A stretch of DNA of 64,000 bases, taken from Mucilaginibacter yixingensis (GTDB lineage Bacteria; Bacteroidota; Bacteroidia; Sphingobacteriales; Sphingobacteriaceae). This document shows positions 9,001 to 17,790 of this stretch, one piece after another. The position numbers were made by a program, and so were the translations under genes. A model generated the notes under the pieces. It worked only from the letters and a program-made list of their open reading frames with translations, was not told the origin of the DNA and made no database searches. The first letter of the stretch is position 1, and each line of letters opens with the position of its first letter. The stretch covers positions 4,464,001 to 4,528,000 of the forward strand of contig NZ_CP160205.1 in the NCBI RefSeq assembly GCF_041080815.1. Reading direction: 5' to 3'.

Positions 9001-10800
9001 CTATCGCTCTTCCATTGCCCTCTCCCGCCGCTTCTCTGCGCGCTTGGCTTTGCGTTGGGCACGTTTAATCTGGCGTTCGGCTTTCTTCACTTTACGGTCA
9101 GCCATTTGGGCTTTTACATCGTGCTCCTTTTGTTCACCGTAGCCTACGCATTGGCGGATGCCTTTCAGCAGTGTTTTCCAAACAGTTTTAAAGAAAGCGT
9201 TATCGGGCTGCCGCTGTTCGTTTACATAAAACATTCTTGGCGCCAGGCCCACAGTATCCGGGTTGTTATGTTTGATGATCATCGCGTTAGCAAAAAGTGA
9301 CATCAGCATCATTCTCTTCAGTTTATTCTGCGCAGTATCAGGCTTGAGGACCGTAATCTTCAGATCATTATATAACAGTGACACCTTGCCTTTTGAGTAG
9401 AACCGGTTGGCAGCAATATCAAAATCAAAGCTTTTCAACTGACCCTTATTTACTTTCACCATGGCCAGTGGCATGGTGGCAGAATTTACATCCTGCAGAT
9501 CCATCGGGCCGAGATGGCCCTGGTAGCTGTAGGCCAGTTCGGGGTCGGCCAGGTTAAAATTCAGCCTTGCGGTCAGTTTACCGCGGTTCATAAAATAGCT
9601 GGTAAGCGTAATAGGACAATTAGGGTTTTTCTGCAAGGCATCCGGACGGGTGGTAACATTAAGCATGCGCCCTTCTGTACGACTAAATACTGCCGTCCCG
9701 GTTTTAAGCGAGCGCTTGTTCCGCTCTGTATAAGCCACATCAATATCTCTGAACAGCACGGTATCAATCTTCAGATCAAGTTTCAACTTATACAAGCCGG
9801 CATTAGGGAAAGTGGCAAACTTATCGTTGTTCCGCTGCACTTTATTCGGGTTGTTGAACACGCCCAGGCGGCCTTTGTTCAGCGTCATACTTTTGGCAGT
9901 GATGGTGCGGTATTTATGATAGCTCAGAAAATCAAAATCATTTACCTGCAGGCTATCCAGATCCATCATAAATCTATCGCTCTGACTTCTGCTGAAGAAC
10001 GTATTTACATCAGCCGGGCGTACTTGCAAGCCGCTGATATTAAGCTGCGAAGTACGGGTTGATAAGCGTAAGTTTTTTAACTTATAGGTGTACAGGCCAT
10101 TAACCGCTTTGCCGCTAAAATCATTCACCTCGGTAACGATGTCTTTGCAGTACAGAAACCGGCTCTTATCGGTCTGCGTGGCCGAGTCAATGAGCAGATC
10201 AGTCGCCGTAATATTTAACTCCTTTATACTGGTAGCCGCCAGTTTACCACCAGAATAATCATGATAATTGAACTGCACACCATTAAACTCAATGTGATTG
10301 ATGTGTACTGATTTAAGCGACTTAGAGATGCGCTGATAGATGGTTTGCAGGTTAACCGCGGTATCCTTCTTATGGTTCAACTCATATTGAGCCTGCACCA
10401 CCGGCGAAGACATAATTACGGTACCAATATCAAGTACATGCTCAAAATACAACCTAAATGGGTGGATATGCCGCAGCACCAGCTTTTTTACGTGCAGCCG
10501 GTAAAGGTTATTAGGTGCAACGCCTAACCGTTTGCGCTGTTGGTACACAGCGGTATCGGGTATAAAATCAATGTTATAAAAGCTCAGTTTCCCCTGAATA
10601 ATATCCAGATCGGCATCGGTAAAATTGATCTGGTAAAGTCCGTTGGATGATTCGGCGATGGTGCTTTTGAGCTTTTTAGCCAATATGGGCGACCAGTAAA
10701 CATCAACCACCACGCCTAAAACAGACACCACACCAAGCGCTATCACCAACGTGCGGGCCAGGCGCCGCTGCCAACGTTCTTTTAAAAAGCCTAACTTCAT
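9001..10800 (-). CDS. AsmA-like membrane-anchored protein with charged C-terminal tail (paralogue of next gene)
   Basis: This is a 599-aa protein with a short basic N-terminus, one membrane segment (about residues 14-34) and a long body of amphipathic beta-strand character. The body contains repeated phrases of the form 'IxxIxFNGVQFNYHDYSG' and 'LxLDLKIDTVLFRDIDV'. That architecture is seen in AsmA/DUF748-type proteins, which are thought to stretch between inner and outer membranes. The last 40 residues or so are a Lys/Arg/Glu/Ala-rich helix (KKAERQIKRAQRKAKRAEKR). It is clearly related to the upstream gene (shared 'LYQINFTDADLDI..GKLSFYN..FIPDTAVY' against 'LYHIEYTDFDLNI..GNAVLKN..LVPDTAVY'). 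The ATG follows the upstream stop by 3 nt, so the two are probably co-translated. Family assignment is inference from architecture; the function is unknown. Confidence 0.75.
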   Translation of the reverse strand: MKLGFLKERWQRRLARTLVIALGVVSVLGVVVDVYWSPILAKKLKSTIAESSNGLYQINFTDADLDIIQGKLSFYNIDFIPDTAVYQQRKRLGVAPNNLYRLHVKKLVLRHIHPFRLYFEHVLDIGTVIMSSPVVQAQYELNHKKDTAVNLQTIYQRISKSLKSVHINHIEFNGVQFNYHDYSGGKLAATSIKELNITATDLLIDSATQTDKSRFLYCKDIVTEVNDFSGKAVNGLYTYKLKNLRLSTRTSQLNISGLQVRPADVNTFFSRSQSDRFMMDLDSLQVNDFDFLSYHKYRTITAKSMTLNKGRLGVFNNPNKVQRNNDKFATFPNAGLYKLKLDLKIDTVLFRDIDVAYTERNKRSLKTGTAVFSRTEGRMLNVTTRPDALQKNPNCPITLTSYFMNRGKLTARLNFNLADPELAYSYQGHLGPMDLQDVNSATMPLAMVKVNKGQLKSFDFDIAANRFYSKGKVSLLYNDLKITVLKPDTAQNKLKRMMLMSLFANAMIIKHNNPDTVGLAPRMFYVNEQRQPDNAFFKTVWKTLLKGIRQCVGYGEQKEHDVKAQMADRKVKKAERQIKRAQRKAKRAEKRRERAMEER

Positions 10801-10803
10801 TAA

Positions 10804-12702
10804 TCAGGGTTGTTTCTCTTGTTCTTTTTGCTGCTGGTCTTGCTGCTTTTGTTGTTCTTTCTCCTGCCGTTTCTGCTCGCGCCTGGCTTTGCGCTCCTCG
10901 CGATGCTCTTTGCGGTTCTCTTTAAACTGATGAATCTTGTCCATCAGCGTACTCACCTTTTCAATGGCTTTGTTTACCGTACCCTCTGTTTTTCGGTCAA
11001 AGCCAACGCTGGGTTTCAAACCATCCAGCAAAGCCTTGTACAGAAAACTGAAGAACGAAGTATAAGGATCGCGCCGCAAACTAACAGGGCCGGGCCTGAA
11101 ATTACCTTTTTTATCCGGGTTATTATCTTCAATAATTAAAGTATTGGCAATTTTTGAGATAAAGCCCTGCTTCACCAATCCAACGCCCGAGGTGTCTTTC
11201 TTCAACAAGTCCACATTCAGGTTGTGGTAGTAAAACTGCACCATGCCTTTGCCCCCGTAATTGCTGGCATCTACATTAAAATCAAGCCGGTCAATATCGG
11301 CTGATTTTACATGCACCATGGCTAATGGGCGCACCAACTTATCCAACACCCGGCCATCAAACTTACCCAGATGGCCCGAGTAATTGAACGCCCCATTCTT
11401 AGCATTCAGGTTAAACTTAAAGTTGACCCTCAACGGCGCCGCATCCATAAACCAGGTGTTGATATGTGCCAGCATAAAGGGGTTTCTGCGCTTGGCATCA
11501 TCATCATCAGTTACATTAAAAAACGTACCCGATGTATTACTAAAGTTGATGACACCGGTATAGCCAGATGTGGCATCGGCCTCGGCATATTTGATGGAGG
11601 TATTGTGCAGATTGAGGCGGGCCAGGCGCAAATCTAAAGCCAGCTTTTGCAGTTGCTGGTGCGGGTCTTTACCAATCTTGCTCTTTCTTTTGCCCGTTTT
11701 GTAGGCATTATTGGTGTATATCTCTACATCGGCATTGTTGATATCCATGAGTCCGGCGTACAGGATCTGATCGCGCAGGAAACGTTGTAAGTTGATGTTG
11801 CTGATGGCGATTTTTTTGAAGGACAGGTCAAAACGGTCATCCGTTCGGCCAAGCTTGGCAAAGAAATCATGTTTGCTGTAGCGGGGCTCCAGCCGGGCCT
11901 TGTCCAGTATCAGGCAACGTTGCGAGGTAGAGAAAAAGAGCTGCTTTACTTTTACGTAATACAAGCTATCGGCAGTAGCCAGCTGATAATTATGCAGGGT
12001 AAAGTTGATGCCCCTGGTATAGTAAAAGCGACTGGTATCTTGTGATGACAAAGAGTCTATCAGGATTTTGGAAATGCTGATATCCAGATGCCGGATGGCC
12101 GTTCGCTTAGTAACCGGATTGCTTTTGTTAATATAGTTCAAACTAATATCATTCAAGGCAATGGTATCAATCTTTAACTGCTTAAATACCTTACTGATGA
12201 TCTGGTAAGGTGTTTTAGGCTTGCCCACCTTTACGGTGTCATTAAAAGGCAAGCGTTTATTGACGATGGTGAGGCTGGGTTTATCAATGGTAATGTTATC
12301 GATATTGAGAATTTTCTCCTGGTAGGCCTTCTTGGCGCCCACGTTTTTAATACTCAATTCTTTTACCGAGAGGGTGAACAGGTTATCGGGCGCTTTGTGT
12401 TTGGCCAGCAGTTTATTATAAACGGCGGTATCGGGCACCAGCTTAAAATTCTTCAATACAGCATTGCCGGAGGTGATATTCAGATCGAAATCGGTGTATT
12501 CAATATGATAAAGGCTATCGGTTGACTTGGCCACCAGCTCCTTCAACTGCGCCTGCAGCAAGGGCTTCCAGCGGTTGCCGGCAATATATTTCTGGTAATA
12601 AAACCAGGCTGCACCAACCACACTGCCAATAACCAGCAGAATTATACCGGTTACAATCAGCCACTTGGGGATTCCTTTTACTAGTCCGCGTTCTGGTCTC
12701 AT
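10804..12702 (-). CDS. AsmA-like membrane-anchored protein with Gln/Lys/Glu-rich tail
   Basis: This 632-aa protein is the first gene of the two-gene minus-strand unit. A single membrane helix (about residues 14-35) is followed by a long strand-rich region resembling AsmA/DUF748 proteins. Near its end are the phrases FNYSGHLGKFDGRVLDKLVRPLAMVHVKSADIDRLDF and KGMVQFYYHNLNVDLLKKD. The paralogue carries matching text (YSYQGHLGPMDLQDVN..PLAMVKVNKGQLKSFDF; KGKVSLLYNDLKITVLK), so the pair arose by tandem duplication. The C-terminus is a highly charged helix (HREERKARREQKRQEKEQQKQQDQQQKEQEKQ). It is divergent from miaB across a 119-nt spacer. I can support the architecture but not a specific function. 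Confidence 0.75.
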   Translation of the reverse strand: MRPERGLVKGIPKWLIVTGIILLVIGSVVGAAWFYYQKYIAGNRWKPLLQAQLKELVAKSTDSLYHIEYTDFDLNITSGNAVLKNFKLVPDTAVYNKLLAKHKAPDNLFTLSVKELSIKNVGAKKAYQEKILNIDNITIDKPSLTIVNKRLPFNDTVKVGKPKTPYQIISKVFKQLKIDTIALNDISLNYINKSNPVTKRTAIRHLDISISKILIDSLSSQDTSRFYYTRGINFTLHNYQLATADSLYYVKVKQLFFSTSQRCLILDKARLEPRYSKHDFFAKLGRTDDRFDLSFKKIAISNINLQRFLRDQILYAGLMDINNADVEIYTNNAYKTGKRKSKIGKDPHQQLQKLALDLRLARLNLHNTSIKYAEADATSGYTGVINFSNTSGTFFNVTDDDDAKRRNPFMLAHINTWFMDAAPLRVNFKFNLNAKNGAFNYSGHLGKFDGRVLDKLVRPLAMVHVKSADIDRLDFNVDASNYGGKGMVQFYYHNLNVDLLKKDTSGVGLVKQGFISKIANTLIIEDNNPDKKGNFRPGPVSLRRDPYTSFFSFLYKALLDGLKPSVGFDRKTEGTVNKAIEKVSTLMDKIHQFKENRKEHREERKARREQKRQEKEQQKQQDQQQKEQEKQP

Positions 12703-12765
12703 CAGCTTTGCTTGGTATTAGATGGTATAACAAGCATTTGCTGATTTTGTTAATTGGCTGACAAA

Positions 12766-12799
12766 TTGTCATTCTATTGATTAAATTTTTGTATTTTTG
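12766..12799 (+). promoter_or_regulatory. Bacteroidota-type promoter for miaB
   Basis: The box TATTTTTG (12792-12799) fits the Bacteroidota -7 consensus TAnnTTTG. A TTG (12766-12768) lies 23 nt upstream as a possible -33 element. Transcription would begin near 12805, which places the miaB start at the ATG at 12822 rather than at the in-frame TTG at 12777. Confidence 0.6.
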
Positions 12800-12821
12800 C
12801 ACCTCAAAAAGTTTTTTGCTA

Positions 12822-14303
12822 ATGGATCTGATCACACCGGATAAAACACATGACGAGGCAAGGCAGGGTGAAGCTTTAATGCTTGACGCTACGATGGGGA
12901 AGAATAATGGCCGCAAGCTTTATATTGAAAGCTACGGCTGCGCCATGAACTTTAGCGACAGCGAGATTGTGGCATCCATACTGCAGGAACAGGGTTTTGA
13001 AACCACTAAGGATTATAACAATGCCGATGTGGTTTTCATCAACACCTGCTCTATCCGCGAGAATGCGGAGCAAAGAGTGCGCAACCGCCTCAAAGAATTT
13101 ACCGTAGCCAAGGTTAAAAACCCGGGCATGGTAGTAGGCGTGCTGGGCTGCATGGCCGAGCGCCTGAAATCAAAGTTTTTAGAAGAAGAAAAACTGGTTG
13201 ACGTTGTAGTGGGCCCCGATGCCTACCGCGATCTGCCTAACCTGATAGACAAGGTAGACGGCGGCCAGAAAGCCGTAAACGTACTGCTGAGCCGCGAGGA
13301 AACTTACGCCGATATTAACCCTGTGCGTTTGAACAGCAATGGCATCAACGCCTTTGTTTCTATTATGCGCGGGTGCGACAACATGTGCTCGTTCTGCGTG
13401 GTGCCATTTACCCGCGGCCGCGAGCGTAGCCGCGATCCGCATTCTATTGTTAAAGAATGTACCGATCTGTTCAACGCAGGCTACCGCGAGGTAACCTTAT
13501 TGGGGCAGAATGTGGACTCATATAAGTGGGCACCCCAAACAACCCTCCCCGAAGGAGAGGGCTCTGAAGAGCAGGCGGACAAGGAAGTACTCCCCCTCGG
13601 GGAGGATTTAGGAGGGGTAAACTTTGCCAACCTGCTAGAGATGGTAGCGCTAATTAACCCAGATCTGCGCGTGCGTTTCTCTACTTCGCATCCAAAAGAT
13701 ATTACCGACGAGGTATTGGAAACCATTGCTAAATATGAAAATATTTGCAACTACATCCACTTGCCGGTACAATCAGGCAACAGCCGCGTGCTTGAATTGA
13801 TGAACCGTACTTATGACCGTGAGTGGTACATGAACCGGGTAGACGCTATCCGTCGCATTATTCCGGGCTGCGCTATTTCTACTGATATTATTACCGGCTT
13901 CTGTACAGAGACCGAAGAAGAGCACCAGGACACATTGAGCATGATTGATTATGTGGGTTATGATTATGCCTACATGTTTATGTACTCAGAGCGCCCGGGT
14001 ACGCTGGCGGCTAAACGTTACGCAGATGATATTCCGGAGCCGGTGAAAAACCGCCGACTGAAAGAAGTAGTAGAGAAGCAAAGACACTATTCGTACGTAC
14101 GCCTGCAAGAGCAAATTGGCAAGGTGCAACGCGTGCTGATTGAGGGTTTCTCCAAAAAATCAGACCAGGATTACTGCGGCCGTAACGACCAGAATGCTAT
14201 GGTAGTGTTCCCTGTTGGTGAAAACTACAAACCGGGCCAATATGTAAATGTATTGGTTGATCGTACAACTACGGCCACGTTGTTGGGCTCTGTGGTTGAT
14301 TAA
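12822..14303 (+). CDS. miaB: tRNA-2-methylthio-N6-dimethylallyladenosine synthase MiaB, with an in-frame repeat insertion
   Basis: MiaB is a radical SAM enzyme that adds a methylthio group to i6A37 in tRNA. From ATG 12822 it has 493 residues. The N-terminal UPF0004 domain has the cluster cysteines C40, C76 and C110. The radical SAM motif RGCDNMCSFC gives C185, C189 and C192. A TRAM domain lies at the C-terminus (about 430-493). After GQNVDSYKW, residues about 237-265 (APQTTLPEGEGSEEQADKEVLPLGEDLGG) do not look like the family. They are encoded by an imperfect DNA palindrome (13543-13618) that keeps the frame, after which normal MiaB sequence resumes at VNFANLLEMVA. The enzyme is probably active, since no catalytic motif is disturbed. 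Confidence 0.96.
   Translation: MDLITPDKTHDEARQGEALMLDATMGKNNGRKLYIESYGCAMNFSDSEIVASILQEQGFETTKDYNNADVVFINTCSIRENAEQRVRNRLKEFTVAKVKNPGMVVGVLGCMAERLKSKFLEEEKLVDVVVGPDAYRDLPNLIDKVDGGQKAVNVLLSREETYADINPVRLNSNGINAFVSIMRGCDNMCSFCVVPFTRGRERSRDPHSIVKECTDLFNAGYREVTLLGQNVDSYKWAPQTTLPEGEGSEEQADKEVLPLGEDLGGVNFANLLEMVALINPDLRVRFSTSHPKDITDEVLETIAKYENICNYIHLPVQSGNSRVLELMNRTYDREWYMNRVDAIRRIIPGCAISTDIITGFCTETEEEHQDTLSMIDYVGYDYAYMFMYSERPGTLAAKRYADDIPEPVKNRRLKEVVEKQRHYSYVRLQEQIGKVQRVLIEGFSKKSDQDYCGRNDQNAMVVFPVGENYKPGQYVNVLVDRTTTATLLGSVVD
13543..13618. repeat. Palindromic repeat inserted in frame within miaB
   Basis: The left arm CCCTCCCCGAAGGAGAGGG (13543-13561) and the right arm CTCCCCCTCGGGGAGG (13590-13605) are imperfect inverted copies. 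The right arm is followed by the tail ATTTAGGAGGGGT (13606-13618). A degenerate relative lies between genes at 43765-43940. The inserted length keeps the reading frame and adds about 29 acidic/polar residues. Confidence 0.8.
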
Positions 14304-14379
14304 GTTGAGTAGTTGGATTGAGTTAATTAAGTTAATCATCCATCGCACAAAACCACTCACTAAATCAACCTAATCAACC
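14304..14379. repeat. Degenerate-word stem spacer between miaB and the AAA activator
   Basis: The left half (14304-14337) repeats words like GTTGAGT and GGATTGAGTTAA. The right half (14355-14379, ACTCACTAAATCAACC..) is made of the reverse-complement words. Together they can form an imperfect stem around a 17-nt centre. The spacer lies between two same-direction genes. Confidence 0.55.
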
Positions 14380-14393
14380 ATTTACCATACCAA

Positions 14394-15638
14394 ATGGAAA
14401 TACAAGAAATAAAACAACGCTTTGGTATCATCGGCAACTCGCCGTTGTTAAACCGGGCTATTGATATAGCAAACCAGGTATCGCCAACAGATATCTCGGT
14501 GCTGATAACCGGCGAGAGCGGCAGCGGTAAGGAGGTGTTTTCGCACATCATCCACCAATTGAGTCCGCGCAAGCACGGGCCGTTTATTGCGGTAAACTGC
14601 GGCGCCATACCAGAAGGCACTATCGACTCAGAATTATTCGGTCACGAGAAAGGCGCTTATACCGGCGCAGTGGGCGAGCGTAAAGGCTACTTTGAAACTG
14701 TAAACGGCGGCACCATTTTTCTGGATGAGATTGCCGAGATGCCACTGGGCACTCAGGCGCGTTTGCTGCGCGTGCTGGAGTCGGGCCAGTTTATTAAAGT
14801 AGGTTCGTCTAAAGTAGAAAAAACCAATGTGCGCGTTATTGCCGCCACCAATGTGGATGTGTATGAAGCCGTTCAGAAAGGCAAGTTCCGTGAGGATCTC
14901 TATTACCGCTTAAATACCGTTCCGTTGCGCATCCCGCCGCTGCGCGACAGGAAAGAAGATATTTACCTGCTGTTCCGCAAGTTTACGGCAGATTTTACCG
15001 ATAAATACCGCACCCCACCCATCCAACTGGATGACGATGCACAGCAAATGCTAACAAACTACAGCTGGCCGGGCAACGTGCGTCAGTTAAAAAACATGGC
15101 CGAGCAATTGGCCGTTCTGGAGCGCGATCGTATCATCACCGCACAAACTTTACTGAATTATATTCCTGCCGAGGCCGGTAATCGTAACCTGCCAATGCGC
15201 CTGGATAATCAGCCTAAAGAAGATTTTTCAGAACGAGACCTACTCTATAAAGTGCTGTTTGATATGAAGCGCGACATGGTAGAACTGAAAAAACTGGTGG
15301 CCGATATTATTGAGCACGGCGGTACGAGCGATAGCTATGCACACACACAGGCTATTAATCATTTATACCAGGATATTGACTTACAGCCACACGCAGCACA
15401 TATGCCGGCCGAGTCACAATTTACCATTCAACAGCCCGTTAATGTTAATGCAAGTAAAGACCATTACATTACCCAGAACGCCGAAGAGGTAGAAGAATCG
15501 CTCTCGTTGGTAGAAAAAGAGTCGGACCTGATACGCAAGGCGCTAAAAAAGCACAAAGGCAAACGCAAGCTGGCAGCCAATGAGCTGGGTATTTCAGAAA
15601 GAACTTTATATCGAAAGATAAAAGAACTAAATTTATAA
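14394..15638 (+). CDS. Sigma-54-dependent AAA+ transcriptional activator lacking an N-terminal sensory domain
   Basis: This is a 414-aa bacterial enhancer-binding protein that would use ATP hydrolysis to open sigma-54 promoters. The AAA+ core starts almost at residue 1. Walker A is GESGSGKE (40-47). The sigma-54 contact loop is GAYTGA (87-92), a tolerated form of GAFTGA. Walker B is GGTIFLDE (105-112). The arginine-finger region is FREDLYYRLN (165-174), and WPGNVRQLKN is at 225-234. A linker (about 265-370) leads to a C-terminal Fis-type HTH, KLAANELGISERTLYRKIKEL (392-412). No receiver, GAF or PAS domain is present, so activity may be set by expression level or a partner protein. It stands 7 nt before lptE. 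Confidence 0.93.
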   Translation: MEIQEIKQRFGIIGNSPLLNRAIDIANQVSPTDISVLITGESGSGKEVFSHIIHQLSPRKHGPFIAVNCGAIPEGTIDSELFGHEKGAYTGAVGERKGYFETVNGGTIFLDEIAEMPLGTQARLLRVLESGQFIKVGSSKVEKTNVRVIAATNVDVYEAVQKGKFREDLYYRLNTVPLRIPPLRDRKEDIYLLFRKFTADFTDKYRTPPIQLDDDAQQMLTNYSWPGNVRQLKNMAEQLAVLERDRIITAQTLLNYIPAEAGNRNLPMRLDNQPKEDFSERDLLYKVLFDMKRDMVELKKLVADIIEHGGTSDSYAHTQAINHLYQDIDLQPHAAHMPAESQFTIQQPVNVNASKDHYITQNAEEVEESLSLVEKESDLIRKALKKHKGKRKLAANELGISERTLYRKIKELNL

Positions 15639-15645
15639 CGCGTAG

Positions 15646-16170
15646 ATGAAGAAAAGGCTCATTTTCCTGGCGGCCCTGCTGGTGCTCGTTTGCACCGTGC
15701 CCTCATGTTCACTGTCATTATCAGGTGCATCAATCCCACCCGAGATGAAAACGGTGGATGTGGAGTTATTTGAAAACAACGCCCTGCTGGTATACGGCCC
15801 GCTGAGTCAGCAGTTTACAGAATCGCTTAAAGACCGGATCCGCTCACAAACCCGTCTGAACATTATTCGTGACCCCGAGGCCGATGCTATGTTTACCGGA
15901 TCTATCACCACTTATAGCATTGCCCCTGTTTCTGTACAGGCTACCGGCACTAACAACGCGCCGCCTATTGCCAACGCTAGCCGTTTAACCATTACCATAA
16001 ACGTTAAATACGTTAATAAAAAGGACGCAAAGAATAACTTTGAACAACCATTTACCAGAACTGCCGATTTTACCGGAGATATTTCGGCAAAAGAAGCCAG
16101 CCTGGTAAGTGATATAAACAAACAGCTTACAGAAGATATTTTTAACAGGGCGTTTGCCAATTGGAATTAA
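15646..16170 (+). CDS. lptE: LptE-like LPS-assembly lipoprotein
   Basis: LptE plugs the LptD barrel and is required to place LPS in the outer leaflet. This 174-aa protein starts with a lipoprotein signal (MKKRLIFLAALLVLVCTVPS) and a lipobox cysteine at residue 21. The GASIPPEMKTVDVELFENNA region and the following alpha/beta body match the Bacteroidota LptE family. It lies 7 nt after the sigma-54 activator and overlaps the next gene by up to 10 nt, so it appears co-transcribed with both. LptC of the same pathway is encoded at 29010-29606. Confidence 0.88.
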   Translation: MKKRLIFLAALLVLVCTVPSCSLSLSGASIPPEMKTVDVELFENNALLVYGPLSQQFTESLKDRIRSQTRLNIIRDPEADAMFTGSITTYSIAPVSVQATGTNNAPPIANASRLTITINVKYVNKKDAKNNFEQPFTRTADFTGDISAKEASLVSDINKQLTEDIFNRAFANWN

Positions 16171-17780
16171 TTTGTAGCTTCAACCACGTGGATACCTACT
16201 TGAAAAACAAACAAAAAGAAGTTTTAACACGTTTGCTGGCAAACCCGGCAGACCAGGGCGGCACTTACATTGGCAACCTGCAGGAGCTGGTAAACATGTA
16301 TCCGCAGTCTGGCCTTTTGCATGCCCTGTTAGGCAGAGCCATGGGCGAGCGTTCACCTTCAAAAGCGGCCGCCTTTTATAATAGTGGTGCGCTTTATAAA
16401 TTATGCCGTCACCCTGAAGATCTGGGCGCAATTACCCATAATCAGTTAATAGATCAACTGGTGGCAATACCGGCGCCAGTGATCGCCGAGCCTATTTCCG
16501 AACCAGAAATTACTACCGAGCCGGAAGCTGTTACAGAACCGGAAATTGTTGCAGAACCGGAGCCTGTGGCAGAGCATGTGTTCCACCAACCACAACCAGA
16601 GGTTGAAGCGGTTGCCGAAGAAGCAGACATTCCTTCTATCTTCAATGCCGAGCCGGTAAATACTGCCGCCGAAACCCCAGAGGCACCAATAGATTTCCCA
16701 GAGATCTGGAAACCAACCGAAGCCTTCGGCGTTCCTAAATACGATGAGCCTGTTCCATTTATAGCGCCGGCAGATGAAAACGAGCAAGAAGCAGCTAAAC
16801 ACGACGCAGAAGTAAACTCGTTGATTGATCTTCTGGAAACCAGCACGGTTGCTATCCCTCCTGCCACTCCTGTTACCCCGGCGAATGCATCAAACCATAT
16901 TGATGACGAGGTTTATGAAGAGATTGCGCCGATAGACGACATTGAACTACCCAAGGCAGAGGCTGCACCGGAAATTCACACCGTAATTCCGCATGCAGAA
17001 GAGCCAACCTTCGTTCATCCGGAACCAGCTCCAACACCACAAGCCGAGCCGTTTATTCCACGCCCGGTGGATGAAGAGCGCCTGGTAATGGGCAACATTG
17101 CCGCTACCGATTACTTTATTTTTGATAAATCTGCCGCAGATACACAGGCACATCAGCAAGCCGCGTTAACTCCGGCCCCGCAAGCTGTCGCCATCATCAG
17201 ACATGAAAACCCGGTGGTCGAAGAGAAAGCGCACGAAGATCTGTCGAAATATAATGACGACCAGATGCCGTACAGCTTTATGTGGTGGTTGGACAAAACA
17301 CGCAAAGAGCACAGCAACCTGTATCAGCCTTATATTACTAATCCACAAACCTCAAGTACAGGCGCAGCGGCTAATAGCCCGACCGGATTAGCTACAAAAC
17401 AGGTGGCTGACGATTTGCAACAGCAATACTACGAGAACATTTTCCATGTCACCAACATAGATGAGTTTGGTAAAGAAACCACACCTCAGCCGCTGGAGTT
17501 TGACATGCAAAGCAAAGAAGATCGCATCATTCAACGCTTTATTGCAGAGGACCCACAGATCAGTCCGCCGAGCAGCGAACGGCTGGATACCGAGAACAAA
17601 GCCAAAAGAAGCGCAGAGGATGCAGATAGCATGGTAACAGAAACACTGGCCAAAATTTATACAGACCAGATGCTATATCCAAAGGCCATAGCTACTTACA
17701 GAAAATTAATGTTGAAATTTCCGGAAAAAAGCAGTTACTTTGCGTCCCGTATTGAAATTTTAGAACGAAAAACTAATTAA
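16161..17780 (+). CDS. Pro/Glu/Ala-rich protein with TPR-like ends
   Basis: The longest reading starts with TTG at 16161 inside the end of lptE; an in-frame GTG at 16188 (VDTYLKNKQKEVL) is an equally reasonable start. No signal peptide or membrane segment is visible, so it is probably cytoplasmic. The N-terminus (to about 90) is helical with a TPR-like flavour (LQELVNMYPQSGLLHALLGRAM). The middle, roughly residues 100-350, is low-complexity and rich in EPE, PEA and PVAE units. The C-terminus (TLAKIYTDQMLYPKAIATYRKLMLKFPEKSSYF) reads as one TPR pair. It lies between lptE and secG with tight spacing, but I cannot name a function. The disordered acidic centre suggests a scaffold or adaptor (inference). 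Confidence 0.75.
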   Translation: MELICSFNHVDTYLKNKQKEVLTRLLANPADQGGTYIGNLQELVNMYPQSGLLHALLGRAMGERSPSKAAAFYNSGALYKLCRHPEDLGAITHNQLIDQLVAIPAPVIAEPISEPEITTEPEAVTEPEIVAEPEPVAEHVFHQPQPEVEAVAEEADIPSIFNAEPVNTAAETPEAPIDFPEIWKPTEAFGVPKYDEPVPFIAPADENEQEAAKHDAEVNSLIDLLETSTVAIPPATPVTPANASNHIDDEVYEEIAPIDDIELPKAEAAPEIHTVIPHAEEPTFVHPEPAPTPQAEPFIPRPVDEERLVMGNIAATDYFIFDKSAADTQAHQQAALTPAPQAVAIIRHENPVVEEKAHEDLSKYNDDQMPYSFMWWLDKTRKEHSNLYQPYITNPQTSSTGAAANSPTGLATKQVADDLQQQYYENIFHVTNIDEFGKETTPQPLEFDMQSKEDRIIQRFIAEDPQISPPSSERLDTENKAKRSAEDADSMVTETLAKIYTDQMLYPKAIATYRKLMLKFPEKSSYFASRIEILERKTN

Positions 17781-17790
17781 CATATAATAA

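Noticed and set aside
12777..12821. TTG start for miaB 15 codons upstream
   Set aside because: It lies on the promoter (TATTTTTG at 12792-12799), so it would not be transcribed; ATG 12822 is used instead.
12703..12821. tRNA or small RNA between the AsmA-like gene and miaB
   Set aside because: No cloverleaf or stable fold seen; the region is explained by divergent promoters.
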